Below are positions 63,046 to 64,000 of a stretch of DNA of 64,000 nt, piece after piece (position 1 is the first letter of the stretch; every line of letters starts with the position of its first letter). Source of the DNA: Eupeodes corollae. Taxonomy: Eukaryota; Arthropoda; Insecta; Diptera; Syrphidae. A program made the position numbers and the translations under genes. The stretch is taken from contig NC_079149.1 in the NCBI RefSeq assembly GCF_945859685.1, positions 120,005,575-120,069,574 of the forward strand, written 5' to 3'. The notes beneath the pieces were generated by a model. That model made no database searches. It saw only the letters and a program-made list of their open reading frames with translations, and was not told the DNA's origin.

Positions 63046-64000
63046 CCATCACTTCGATGTACACAGGTATGGTATGGCGCTAGTTCTCGGCCGACTGTTG
63101 GGCTACCTAATATATTTTTGTATCAATACTTAAAAAGTCCTGTTAATTTGGACTTGAGGAGCAAAAAGTTCAACACTTTTTTTCGTTCAATTGATAGATT
63201 TTGAGAAATGCGATCAAAAATATTGGGTGCATTTAATCACAAAATTAATGAGACCATATTTCTGGATGGAGTTTTTTTTTGTATTGTGTCATGTATGGGA
63301 ATATACTTACAAATCTTTGATTTTGCATTTTCATAAAATGACAATACAATTTGATTTTTTCTGTGGTATATATGTAAGTTTGTTGCTTTTTATTCACATA
63401 ATTATCCACCATAATAACAACTTTTGCCAGATCTCTTCTGCCGTCTCGACACTTTGCCAAAACACTGTACATATTCACATCTAGTATTAAGGATCTTACT
63501 TTTCAATATTAATATTTTATTATTTTATACTAATTTTCAATTTTTAATAAATTGTTCAATAAGTTGAATCAAAGATTTCAAAGCCGACATAATTGTTGAA
63601 TTAGGTATGTTAATTCATATTTTTCTTATTGTTATGTTTTTGTTAATAATGTTTTGATTTGTTTATTTAATAATAAAATAGTTCTTTACTGCATTAACTT
63701 TTGTCTTTATCAAATTATTGGAATAATTCTTATTCAGCCATCGAAGTTTCAAGCCAAACGTTTGAAACTTACACATAAATATCTTCTTTTTTTTTAAATC
63801 GACAACCTTAGGTCTTTAGCATGACAAGTGTTTTTTGCGCGATTCATAGTTCCAAACATGAAAAAAGTCAGGCGTTGATAATTAAGGGTGCTTGTTTTTG
63901 GAATATTGATAAGACAACCAAGCGAGATTTAGGTCTCCGTATATTTTTTTGACGAATTTTTCATTTTGTCGTTCTATGTTTTCAATGCTTTTGTCGTTGC

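Larger units (their letters stand above)
61224..64000 (+). other. Syx5 3' UTR and repeat-containing right end
   Basis: AT-rich 3' UTR-like sequence to about 61740, then non-coding sequence with an inverted-repeat pair (62635/62867) and a SINE-head fragment (62965). Open frames near 63191-63484 show no family features. Confidence 0.5.

Overview
The window is AT-rich animal DNA with long introns and canonical GT-AG splice sites. The proteins are those of a dipteran, and I read it as a fly nuclear chromosome segment. I found no bacterial, viral, CRISPR or operon-like content. I reconstructed spliced genes by joining exons whose phases agree and whose donors and acceptors are visible. No search was run, so family names rest on recognised motifs and memory of the families.

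Layout, left to right. (1) 188-1675 (-): five exons of mitochondrial cysteine desulfurase Nfs1; the last exon lies off the left edge. (2) 1964-2679: a non-coding element with perfect 33-bp terminal inverted repeats, a MITE. (3) 3907-5799 (+): a PX-domain sorting nexin of the SNX20/21 type. (4) 7408-23348 (+): transglutaminase, with two widely separated alternative first coding exons (7408 and 14781) feeding a common body at 21043. (5) 24979-26366 (+): a secreted pancreatic-lipase-family lipase. (6) 28651-29175 (+): barrier-to-autointegration factor. (7) 34464-47153 (+): striatin (Cka), with a 7.4-kb first intron. (8) 47154-53794: a long AT-rich stretch with 3' UTR-like and repeat-like sequence. 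(9) 53795-57461 (+): a divergent alpha-kleisin of the Rec8/C(2)M type in 16 small exons, convergent with (10) 57559-58467 (-): TMEM147. (11) 59829-61223 (+): Golgi SNARE syntaxin 5. The right end has repeats only.

Mobile DNA is non-autonomous and small. There are four relatives of a tRNA-derived SINE (8894, 30620, 39312, 62965); the 30620 copy has an exact 13-bp target-site duplication. There are also the perfect-TIR MITE, a fragment ending in CTAAC repeats, and weaker inverted-repeat elements.

The genes are independent housekeeping or developmental genes: Fe-S cluster assembly, endosomal sorting, protein crosslinking, lipid hydrolysis, nuclear envelope and chromatin, STRIPAK signalling, meiotic chromosome axis, ER membrane, and ER-Golgi fusion. 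The order Tg - lipase - baf - Cka matches consecutive Drosophila melanogaster CG numbers as I remember them (CG7356, CG7367, CG7380, CG7392), which suggests conserved microsynteny on Muller element B. I see no convincing undescribed multi-gene system. The most interesting signals are isoform architecture (Tg first exons, the Syx5 dual start with an RRR motif, a symmetric Cka cassette exon), an orphan CRE/CCAAT/TATA promoter-like cluster near 30.1 kb, a perfect 18-bp palindrome at 18884, and the SINE family.
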